Below the pieces are notes generated by a model. It did no database searches and was not told the origin of the DNA. It saw nothing but the letters and a program-made list of their open reading frames with translations. The position numbers were made by a program, and so were the translations under genes. Shown here one piece after another: positions 14,002 to 20,842 of a stretch of DNA of 22,229 nt (the first letter of the stretch is position 1; each line of letters starts with the position of its first letter). This DNA comes from Gemmatimonadota bacterium (GTDB lineage Bacteria > Gemmatimonadota > Gemmatimonadetes > Gemmatimonadales > GWC2-71-9): positions 1-22,229 of the forward strand of contig JAEHDT010000024.1 of assembly GCA_016880225.1 (NCBI GenBank), in the 5' to 3' direction.

Positions 14002-15300
14002 TCAGCTGACGCGCCGCGTCTTGCGCCGCATGAAGTCCATCAGGATGAACTGGCCGAGCGTCATCGTGTTGGTGAAATACGCCTTCCCGCGGCAGATCGC
14101 CGAGACCTTCTTCACGAACTCCACGAGGCTGCGGTCGCGCGCCAGCATGAACGTGTTGATCATGATCCCCGAGCGCCGGCACAGCGCCACCTCGCGGTAG
14201 GTGGCCTGAAGGATCTGGGGGTCGAGCCCCATCGAGTTCACGTAGATGCGCCCGTCCGGCAGCGTCAGAGCCGAGGGTTTGCCGTCGGTGATCATGATGA
14301 TCTGGCGCATGTCCTTGCGCTGCGACAGCAGCATGCGGCGCGACAGCTTGAGCCCTTCGGCGGTGTTGGTGTGGTACGGCCCGACTTGCGCGCGCGCCAG
14401 CTGGGCGAGCGGGATCTCCTCGGCCGTATCGTGGAACAGGACCACGCGCAGGGTGTCGCCCGGGAACTGGGTGCGGATCAGGTGCGTGAGGGCGAGCGCC
14501 ACCTTCTTTGCAGGGGTGAAACGGTCCTCTCCGTAGAGAATCATCGAGTGCGAGCAGTCGAGCATCAGCACCGTGGCCGAGGACGAGCGGTACTCGGCCT
14601 GATGCACCATGAGGTCGTCGTACTCGAGGTTGATCGGCACGCCCAGCCCCTCGCGCTCGAGCGCGTTCCGCAGTGTGGCGTTGACGTCGAGGTTGAGCGT
14701 GTCGCCGTACTCGTACGGCTTGCTGGCCGCTTCGGCCTCGATGCCGGTGGCGAGGTGCTCGGTGTCGTGCGCGCCGAAGCTCGACTTGCCGATGCTTCCC
14801 AGGAGGTGCTTGAGGGTGCGGTAGCCGAGAAAGTCGATGCCCTTCTCGGTGAGGTTGAACTGCACCTGCTGGGCGGCCTCTTTCGCCATGCCGCCGGGCC
14901 CGAACAGGGGTTGCTGGCCGGCGGGCATCTTGGGCGCATCGGTGACGTTCAGGTACCCGTCTTCGATCAGCTTCTGAACGATCTTGTCGAGCAGCTCCCC
15001 GAGCTGACGCTCCAGGTCGGCGTCGCGTGCCGCGTCGCCGGTCGATTCGCCCCGCAACAGCTTCAGCATCTCGGGCGTGAGCTGCCCCGAGTCCATCAGC
15101 GCCTGCAGGATCGCCTGGCGCAGGGCGTCGAGCGAGCGGTCGCCTTCGTCTTCCCCGAACTCGCCCCAGAACGGGTGCGAGTACGCGCCTCCGGCGAAGC
15201 CCGATTGGAGGAGAAAGTCGGCGAGCTGATCGAGCAAGGCCTGGAGGTTGATCGTGTCGGCCAGCTCGGGGAGGTAGCGGCTGTACGTCGTGTATTTCAT
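14002..15300 (-). CDS. VWA-domain protein (MIDAS type), likely partner of a MoxR/Mg-chelatase-like ATPase
   Basis: This 432-residue protein has an N-terminal helical region (about 1-230) without a known catalytic motif, then a von Willebrand A domain. The metal-ion-dependent adhesion site is D248-C-S-H-S252 (DxSxS), followed by a threonine in HTNTAEG and an aspartate in ITDGKPS. There is no signal peptide or membrane segment, so it should be cytoplasmic. VWA proteins of this type act with MoxR-family AAA ATPases in remodelling or metal insertion into client proteins. A candidate ATPase lies at 19348-20829 on the same strand but in another operon. The start at 15300 (MKYTTYSRYLPEL) is preferred over an upstream ATG at 15345 that would overlap the divergent MFS gene. 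Confidence 0.85.
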   Translation of the reverse strand: MKYTTYSRYLPELADTINLQALLDQLADFLLQSGFAGGAYSHPFWGEFGEDEGDRSLDALRQAILQALMDSGQLTPEMLKLLRGESTGDAARDADLERQLGELLDKIVQKLIEDGYLNVTDAPKMPAGQQPLFGPGGMAKEAAQQVQFNLTEKGIDFLGYRTLKHLLGSIGKSSFGAHDTEHLATGIEAEAASKPYEYGDTLNLDVNATLRNALEREGLGVPINLEYDDLMVHQAEYRSSSATVLMLDCSHSMILYGEDRFTPAKKVALALTHLIRTQFPGDTLRVVLFHDTAEEIPLAQLARAQVGPYHTNTAEGLKLSRRMLLSQRKDMRQIIMITDGKPSALTLPDGRIYVNSMGLDPQILQATYREVALCRRSGIMINTFMLARDRSLVEFVKKVSAICRGKAYFTNTMTLGQFILMDFMRRKTRRVS

Positions 15301-15324
15301 CGGGTCCCTACCCGAAATATCGGG
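15301..15324. promoter_or_regulatory. Palindromic promoter/operator candidate between the VWA and MFS genes
   Basis: Two alternative hairpins share a CCCG: CGGGT/ACCCG around CCCT (15301-15314) and CCCGA/TCGGG around AATA (15311-15324). The AT core AAATAT/ATATTT at 15315-15320 is the only AT-rich patch in the 44-nt divergent gap and may serve as -10 for both directions. A dimeric repressor site is possible. No regulator can be named. Confidence 0.35.
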
Positions 15325-15344
15325 CGAGGGCGAGCTTTCCCGCA

Positions 15345-16568
15345 ATGGACGAAGCCCCGCGCACGTTTCGCCTCGGCGCGCTCTCCCACCGCAACTTCCG
15401 GCTCTTCTTCTTCGGCCAGGGCGTCTCGCTCATCGGGACCTGGATGCAATCGGTGGCGCTGGGCTGGCTCGTGCTCGAGATCACCGACTCGCCATTCGCC
15501 GTGGGCTTGAACCAGGCGCTCCGCTCCTTCGGTGTGCTGCTGTTCACCCTCTACGCCGGTGTCGTCGTGGACCGCGTGGACAAGCGCCGCCTCATCGTGT
15601 GGACGCAAGCGCTGCAGATGCTCGAGGCGCTGGCGCTGGCCGTGCTCGTCTGGACCAGGAGCGTGACCACATGGCAGGTGATGGCCCTGGCGATCCTGTT
15701 CGGCGTCGTGAACGCGTTCGACATCCCGGGGCGGCAGGCGTTCATCGCGGAGCTGGTCGGCAAGGAAGACCTGATGAACGCCATCGCGTTGAACTCTTCC
15801 ATGTTCAACGCCGCGCGGATCGTCGGTCCGGCGGTGGCGGGCATCCTGATCGGCGCGACCGGCGTGGGGATGTGCTTCTTCCTGAACGGCGTGAGCTACA
15901 TCGCCGTCATCGGGGGGCTCCTCGCGATGCGTCTCCCGCCGTTCATGGCGCACCCCGCCCCGGGCTCGGCGTGGGAGGGGTTTCACCAGGCCGTGCGGTT
16001 CATCCGGAGCGACGCCCGCGTGTCGGCGCTGGTGGTGCTCGTGGCCGTGTTCAGCGTGCTCGGCTTCCCGTTTCTGGTGCTGATGCCCGTGGTCGCCCGC
16101 GACGTCCTCCACACCGACGCGCGTGGCTACGGCGCGCTGATGGCGGCCGTGGGGGTGGGGGCGATGCTCGGGGCGCTGGCGCTCGCGCTGGCGGGACGGC
16201 GGGTCCACGAGGGCGGGGCGCTGCTGGGCGGCGGCGCGGCGTTCGGCGCGCTGTTGGTGGTGTTCGCCGTGGCGCGCGCCCTCAGCACGGCGGTCGCGCT
16301 CCTGGCGCTCGCCGGCTGCGCGATGATCGTGACCACCGCCCTCGCCAACACCATGCTGCAGACGCTCGTGCCCGACGAGCTGCGGGGCCGGGTGATGGCG
16401 TTCTACGCCTTCGTGTTCGTGGGGATGGCGCCGTTCGGCGCCTTCCAGGCGGGGCTGGTGGCGGAGCATACGGGCGCCCCCTTCGCGATCGCGCTCGGCG
16501 GCGCCGGCTGCGTCCTCGCCGCCGGGCTGGCGGCCTGGCGGGTACCGGAGCTCCGGCGCACCGCCTAG
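15345..16568 (+). CDS. MFS transporter (MFS_3/EntS-like exporter family)
   Basis: This 407-residue protein has about 12 hydrophobic helices. The N-terminal LSHRNFRLFFFGQGVSLIG and WMQSVALGWLVLEIT stretches are typical of the MFS_3 family, which includes the enterobactin exporter EntS. The loop motif GVVVDRVDKRR lies near residue 72, and PDELRGRVMAFY near residue 343 is the second-half equivalent. Substrate cannot be told; related proteins export siderophores, drugs or metabolites. It is divergent from the VWA gene across a palindromic 44-nt gap and converges with the aspartyl-protease gene with no gap between stop codons. The ATG at 15345 puts the LSHRNFR motif at the normal distance. Confidence 0.9.
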   Translation: MDEAPRTFRLGALSHRNFRLFFFGQGVSLIGTWMQSVALGWLVLEITDSPFAVGLNQALRSFGVLLFTLYAGVVVDRVDKRRLIVWTQALQMLEALALAVLVWTRSVTTWQVMALAILFGVVNAFDIPGRQAFIAELVGKEDLMNAIALNSSMFNAARIVGPAVAGILIGATGVGMCFFLNGVSYIAVIGGLLAMRLPPFMAHPAPGSAWEGFHQAVRFIRSDARVSALVVLVAVFSVLGFPFLVLMPVVARDVLHTDARGYGALMAAVGVGAMLGALALALAGRRVHEGGALLGGGAAFGALLVVFAVARALSTAVALLALAGCAMIVTTALANTMLQTLVPDELRGRVMAFYAFVFVGMAPFGAFQAGLVAEHTGAPFAIALGGAGCVLAAGLAAWRVPELRRTA

Positions 16569-17744
16569 CTACAACAGCCGCCGCAGCTGCAGCGTTACCC
16601 GGACGGTGTCGGCGTCGCGCATCAGGACGAGATGTCGCAGGGCGCCTTCGGCCCGTAGGGCCTCGCGCACGTCGTCCAGCACCGTGACCGGCCGGCCGTC
16701 TATCAGGAGCAGCTCGTCGCCCACACGGATCCCGCCGTCCGCCCCCGGGCTCTGCGGGACCACGTAATCGACCATGAGGTGCTTGAGTCCCGGTCCGCGG
16801 GCGATCAGCCGCAGGCCGCTGCGGTCGTAATCGCAGGGTGTGCCCGCCTGCGCCGGCGGCTCGACGATGACCCGCCGCCGGGCGTAGTCCACCACCAGGA
16901 GCGAATTCTCGAACACCGCGTTGCCGATGACGCCGTCGATGTCGGTTCGCGCCAGGAACCCCTTGTGCTCGCCGCCCAGGCCCGTGGTGGGGGACTTGAT
17001 CTTGAGCCGCCCGAGCCGCAGCTCCTGCAGGCGCACGATGCTGCCGTGCAGCTCGCCCGCGAGGCCCGTCCCAATCGGCGCTTCGATGGACGGCGTCACC
17101 TCCCTCAGGCCGTGCTGCTCGACGAAGGGAGCCGTGAGGATCAGGCACAGACCGGAGGCGCCGGTATCGAGCAGCAGGCGGGCCGGGATCGGCCGCCGGC
17201 CGCGGACCTTGATCTGCGCGCGCAGCAACGGCCGGTCCGCATCCGGCGTGAACGGCACCGTCGAGCCGCGGCCCGTGTAACGATAGCGCTCCGGGTCGAA
17301 GAACCGCACGCGCCGCGTCCGGTAGTCGATCTCCACCGTGAAGCGCTTGAGTACGTCGTGGCCCACGAGGCCGCGCTGCAGCCGTCCGCTCGCTTCGCTC
17401 AGGGGGGTGAGCGGGTACAACGCCGCGGGAAACTGGCGCAGCTCGAGATCGCCCAGTTGCAGCCGGTCGAGCAGGGTGGCCGACGCACTGTCGCCGTCGC
17501 CCGGCGTCCTCGTGGCGGCGGCGAGGCCCCGGGCCCAGTCGCGGTCGAATCCCGTGCGCGACAAGCCGGTGTCGAACATGAGCCAGACGGAATCGTCGTT
17601 GACGAGGGCGGGCACGTAGATCGCACCGCCGTACGGATCGAACGGCATCGTGGCGACCGGCATGCGGTAGCGAGGCGGCATGCCCGGGCCGCACGCCAGC
17701 AGCCACACCGCTGCCGCCGCGAGCGCGCGTCGCGCCGCGCTCAC
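16569..17744 (-). CDS. Lipoprotein aspartyl protease (retropepsin-like) with C-terminal PDZ domain
   Basis: This 391-residue protein begins with a lipoprotein signal peptide ending in the lipobox LLAC (C18). Two retropepsin-like halves follow, with FDTGLSRTGF (D58) and LLLDTGASGL (D193), so one chain could supply both catalytic aspartates. Residues about 290-390 resemble a PDZ domain (SPGADGGIRVGDELLLIDGRPV). It is probably anchored in a membrane and acts as an extracytoplasmic protease or peptide-binding protein. The GTG at 17744 is chosen because it overlaps the upstream TGA as GTGA; a GTG two codons earlier (17750) is also possible. It is the last gene of the long minus-strand cluster. Confidence 0.85.
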   Translation of the reverse strand: MSAARRALAAAAVWLLACGPGMPPRYRMPVATMPFDPYGGAIYVPALVNDDSVWLMFDTGLSRTGFDRDWARGLAAATRTPGDGDSASATLLDRLQLGDLELRQFPAALYPLTPLSEASGRLQRGLVGHDVLKRFTVEIDYRTRRVRFFDPERYRYTGRGSTVPFTPDADRPLLRAQIKVRGRRPIPARLLLDTGASGLCLILTAPFVEQHGLREVTPSIEAPIGTGLAGELHGSIVRLQELRLGRLKIKSPTTGLGGEHKGFLARTDIDGVIGNAVFENSLLVVDYARRRVIVEPPAQAGTPCDYDRSGLRLIARGPGLKHLMVDYVVPQSPGADGGIRVGDELLLIDGRPVTVLDDVREALRAEGALRHLVLMRDADTVRVTLQLRRLL

Positions 17745-18376
17745 CGCCACCCCCGCCGCTCCGCGTCGGCCACGATGAGCCGGGCCGCGCCGTCGATCCC
17801 GAGCCGCTCGGTGTTGACGACCATGTCGTAGTTCGAGAAGTCCTGGCGGTGGCGCCCGTAGTAGGTCTTCACGTACTGGTCGCGCTGGCGGTCGGTTTCC
17901 TCGACCACACGGTCCGCCTCCGCAGGGTTCACGCCGAGCCGTTCAACGGCGAGCCGCGCCCGCCACGGCTTCGACGCGACGACGTACACGTGCAGCGCGT
18001 CGTTCCGCTGCGCCAGCACGGCCTGCGCGCCGCGGCCCACCAGGACGATCCGGCCGTGGGCGGCGGCTTCGGCGATGACGCGCTCGGTGAGCTCCACGAT
18101 CGCCGCCTCGTCCTGCTCGACGCGGGGCAGGGCGGCGGACGCGACGGATATCTCGGGTGAGGCCGCGGCGAGGGTGCGCGCCAGCCGCTCGAGCAGCCCG
18201 GGGGCCCGCTCGTCGCGCTGGGCGATCTCGGCGGGCGCCACGCCGGCCCGGCGCGCGACTTGATCCACGAACTCGTTGTCGATCACGTCCCACTCGAGCT
18301 GGGCGGCCACCAGGCGCGCTACGTCCGAGCCGCCGGAGGCGTACTGCCGGGTGATGGTGATGACCGGCGGCGCCAT
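17741..18376 (-). CDS. Cytidylate-kinase-like family protein
   Basis: This 211-residue protein resembles the Cytidylate_kin2 family. It has an N-terminal strand and loop ITITRQYASGG in place of the canonical P-loop, NEFVDQVARRAG near residue 34, a central VGRGAQAVL strand near 113, and RLGVNPAEADRVVEETDRQRDQYVKTYYG around 145-173. The P-loop lysine of true CMP kinases is absent, which is normal in this family, so kinase activity is uncertain. It follows the SPFH gene with a 1-nt gap (TGACATG) and overlaps the protease gene (GTGA), so it is in one operon with both. Its role in that operon is unknown. Confidence 0.8.
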   Translation of the reverse strand: MAPPVITITRQYASGGSDVARLVAAQLEWDVIDNEFVDQVARRAGVAPAEIAQRDERAPGLLERLARTLAAASPEISVASAALPRVEQDEAAIVELTERVIAEAAAHGRIVLVGRGAQAVLAQRNDALHVYVVASKPWRARLAVERLGVNPAEADRVVEETDRQRDQYVKTYYGRHRQDFSNYDMVVNTERLGIDGAARLIVADAERRGWR

Positions 18377-18377
18377 G

Positions 18378-19295
18378 TCAGGGCTTCAGGTTCTTGCGCA
18401 GCTCGCCGATGTTGAGCAGCGGCATGCCGCCCTCGGTGGGGACGAAGATGATCAGGTTGTTCGAGCTCTTCATGTCGTGCAGCACCTCGATCCATTGCTT
18501 CGTGAGCGCCTCCGGGGACAGCGTCTGGTTCAGGAGCCGTTGCTGCTCGGTCTGCAAGCGGGCCACTTCGACGCGGTGGCGCTCGGTCTCGATCTGCTGC
18601 TCCTGGGCGATCTTGTTGTTGATCGCCTGGACCACCTGGGCGGGCGGCTGCAGGTCGCGCAGGAAGAACGCCGTGACGGTGGCGATCCGGAACTTGCCGC
18701 CTCCCGCGCGCGGCGTCGTCACGAGGGCCGAGTCCACCAGGGCTTCCATGGTGTTGGCGATCTGGGTGCGCTTGGCGATGTCGTTGATGGAGTACTGCAC
18801 CATCCCGTCGCGCACGCCCTTGCGGATCGCGTTCAGCACAGCGCCGCGGATCTGGTCTTCGTCGCCGATCTCGGTGAAGATCTTCGGCGCCTGCATCGGG
18901 TCGATCTGCCAGCGGATCGACACCTCGACGTGCATCCCCATCTGCTCGCTCGAGAGCGCCTCGATGTTCTCGATCTGCTCCCCGCGTGTCGGCCACTGCT
19001 CCTCGCGCGTGGAGTAGCGCTCGATCGAGGACCAGGGCGGCACCAGCCGGATTCCGGCGAGCAGCGGCCCCGGATCCACGTAGCCGAAGGCGTGACGCAC
19101 GCCGACCTCTCCGGGGTCGATCACCACCATGCCCGAGCCGATGGCCAGCAGCACGGCGACGGCGGCGGCCGCGAAGCCGAGGAAACGCAGCAGGTTCGAG
19201 ACCGGGCCGGGGCGCTGCGAGCGGACGGCGGCCGCGGCGAGCAGGACGGAGAACGCGACGACGAGCAGGACGGCGCCGGCGACGAGCTTGCCCAT
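18378..19295 (-). CDS. SPFH/prohibitin-like membrane protein
   Basis: This 305-residue protein has two N-terminal hydrophobic segments (about 5-25 and 36-58). An SPFH/band 7 domain follows, starting at VVIDPGEVGVRHAFGYVDPGPLLAGIR and running to about residue 215. A short charged helical stretch around 215-250 (EQQIETERHRVEVA) is likely coiled coil. Such proteins form large rings or microdomains at the inner membrane and often regulate membrane proteases such as FtsH. The C-terminal LNQTLSPEALTKQW is common in this family. A GGAG lies 5 nt before the ATG at 19295. It follows the AAA ATPase gene after a 52-nt gap containing a strong hairpin. Confidence 0.88.
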   Translation of the reverse strand: MGKLVAGAVLLVVAFSVLLAAAAVRSQRPGPVSNLLRFLGFAAAAVAVLLAIGSGMVVIDPGEVGVRHAFGYVDPGPLLAGIRLVPPWSSIERYSTREEQWPTRGEQIENIEALSSEQMGMHVEVSIRWQIDPMQAPKIFTEIGDEDQIRGAVLNAIRKGVRDGMVQYSINDIAKRTQIANTMEALVDSALVTTPRAGGGKFRIATVTAFFLRDLQPPAQVVQAINNKIAQEQQIETERHRVEVARLQTEQQRLLNQTLSPEALTKQWIEVLHDMKSSNNLIIFVPTEGGMPLLNIGELRKNLKP

Positions 19296-19317
19296 GGAGA
19301 CTCCGGAGGGGGATGAC

Positions 19318-19342
19318 GAGGGAAGATACAGCGTCTTCCCTC
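19318..19342 (-). terminator. Strong hairpin between the ATPase and SPFH genes (terminator or processing site)
   Basis: GAGGGAAGA (19318-19326) and TCTTCCCTC (19334-19342) form a perfect 9-bp stem with a 7-nt loop, six bases after the ATPase stop. No T tract follows in either direction, so a classical intrinsic terminator is unproven. It could protect or end the ATPase part of the transcript and lower expression of the genes downstream. Confidence 0.5.
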
Positions 19343-19347
19343 ATCCG

Positions 19348-20829
19348 TTACTGAAACAGGTTCGGCCCTCCGCCGGCGCTACCCGTCTTCCCGAACCCGG
19401 GCCCCTTCGGCTCCGCGCGCGCGCGCACGTAGCCGAGCTCCTCGTTACGCGAGATGCGCTTCTCGGCCACGAGCCCCTCGAGCACCAGCTCGCACGCGGC
19501 CACGGCGACGCCGGGTTCCTTCTTGGCAGCGAGGCCCACCTGGTCCACGAGGTCGAGCAGGCCGGGGACGACGCTGAAGCCCTTGAGACACGCCTCCGAG
19601 CGCTCGTCCGCGGAAATCTTCAGGGCTCCGCCCTCGTCGAACCAGTGGACGATATCGTCCACATTGGCGCCGCCCACCCGGGACTCGAACGTCTTGCCCG
19701 CGGCGCGCCGGATCAGATCCTTGGCGATCGATTCGGGCCCCTGCAGCTCGCCTTCGTACTCGAGCTCGAGCTTGCCGGTGATCGCGGGCAGGGCGGCGTA
19801 GATGTCCGAGATGCGGGGCACGACCGTCTTTTCCTTAGTGGCGATGGTGCGCCGCTCCGCGTTCGACACGACGTTCTCGAGCACGCTGATCGGCAGCCGC
19901 TGCGACACCCCGGAGCGGCGGTCCACGCGCTTGTCCTCGCGCGCCTCGAAGGCGACGCGCTCGATCAGCTCGCCGATGAAGTCGGGCAGTTTGAGCGGCC
20001 GCCCGGTGCGCTCGAGCCAGGCTTCCTGACGCGTGATCGCGGTGCCGAGATCGACCGTGTGCGGATAGTGCGTGACGATCTCCGAGCCGATGCGGTCCTT
20101 GAGGGGCGTGATGATCTTGCCCCGCGCCGTATAGTCCTCGGGATTGGCGGTGAACACGAGCGCCACGTCGAGGTTGAGCCGCACGGGATAGCCTTTGATC
20201 TGGACGTCGCCCTCCTGCATGATGTTGAACAGTCCCACCTGGATCTTGCCCGCGAGGTCGGGGAGCTCGTTGATCGCGAAGATCCCGCGGTTGGCGCGCG
20301 GCAGGAGGCCGAAGTGCATCGTCAGCTCGTCCGAGAGCAGGTGGCCGCCGCGCGCCGCCTTGATGGGGTCCACGTCACCGATGATATCGGCGATCGTGAC
20401 GTCCGGGGTGGCGAGCTTCTCCACGAAGCGCGAGTCGCGGGGCAACCACGCAACGGGCGTCCGATCGCCCTGCTCGGCCACGAGCTCCCGGCCGAACTTC
20501 GAGATCGGCGCGAACGGATTGTCGTTGACCTCGCTCCCCGCCAGGATGGGGATCTCCTCGTCGAGCAGCGTGATGAGCTGGCGCAGGATCCGGCTCTTCG
20601 CCTGGCCCCGCAGCCCGAGCAGAATGAAGTTGTGGCGCGACAGGATGGCATTCACGAGCTGCGGGATGACGGTGTCCTCGTAGCCTACGATGCCGGGCAA
20701 CAGCGGCGAGCCGTTCTCGAGCAGGCAGATGAGGTTCTCGCGGAGCTCTTCCTTGACGGTGCGTTGGATGCGCGTGGGGCTCGCCCACTCGGTCTGCTTG
20801 AGATCGCCCAGCGTGGTCGGCTTGGTCAT
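19348..20829 (-). CDS. MoxR/Mg-chelatase-like AAA+ ATPase
   Basis: This 493-residue protein has an AAA+ core. Walker A is GLRGQAKSR (K78), the Walker B region is GIFAINELPDL (N187-E188), and sensor 1 is FTANPEDYT. An arginine-containing SGVSQRLPIS lies near residue 305. The Walker B aspartate is replaced by asparagine; I recall NELPDL as a recurrent feature of this subfamily, so it need not mean inactivity. The C-terminal third is helical and ends in a Gly/Pro-rich tail. Such ATPases couple ATP hydrolysis to remodelling of client proteins with VWA partners. It starts 10 nt after the mannosidase stop without a Shine-Dalgarno. Confidence 0.87.
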   Translation of the reverse strand: MTKPTTLGDLKQTEWASPTRIQRTVKEELRENLICLLENGSPLLPGIVGYEDTVIPQLVNAILSRHNFILLGLRGQAKSRILRQLITLLDEEIPILAGSEVNDNPFAPISKFGRELVAEQGDRTPVAWLPRDSRFVEKLATPDVTIADIIGDVDPIKAARGGHLLSDELTMHFGLLPRANRGIFAINELPDLAGKIQVGLFNIMQEGDVQIKGYPVRLNLDVALVFTANPEDYTARGKIITPLKDRIGSEIVTHYPHTVDLGTAITRQEAWLERTGRPLKLPDFIGELIERVAFEAREDKRVDRRSGVSQRLPISVLENVVSNAERRTIATKEKTVVPRISDIYAALPAITGKLELEYEGELQGPESIAKDLIRRAAGKTFESRVGGANVDDIVHWFDEGGALKISADERSEACLKGFSVVPGLLDLVDQVGLAAKKEPGVAVAACELVLEGLVAEKRISRNEELGYVRARAEPKGPGFGKTGSAGGGPNLFQ

Positions 20830-20836
20830 ATGGCGA

Positions 20837-20842
20837 TAGTTA
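20837..20842 (-). promoter_or_regulatory. Possible -10 box (TAACTA) of the AAA ATPase gene, overlapping the mannosidase stop
   Basis: TAACTA is followed by 7 nt and the ATG at 20829. Its first three bases are the TAA stop of the gene upstream. The spacing equals that of the other leaderless-type starts in this window, but the final base is A rather than T, so support is weaker. Confidence 0.3.

Noticed and set aside
13803..14200. Short open frames between the DinB-like and VWA genes
   Set aside because: No ribosome-binding site, no recognisable sequence, and one runs into the VWA gene in antisense.
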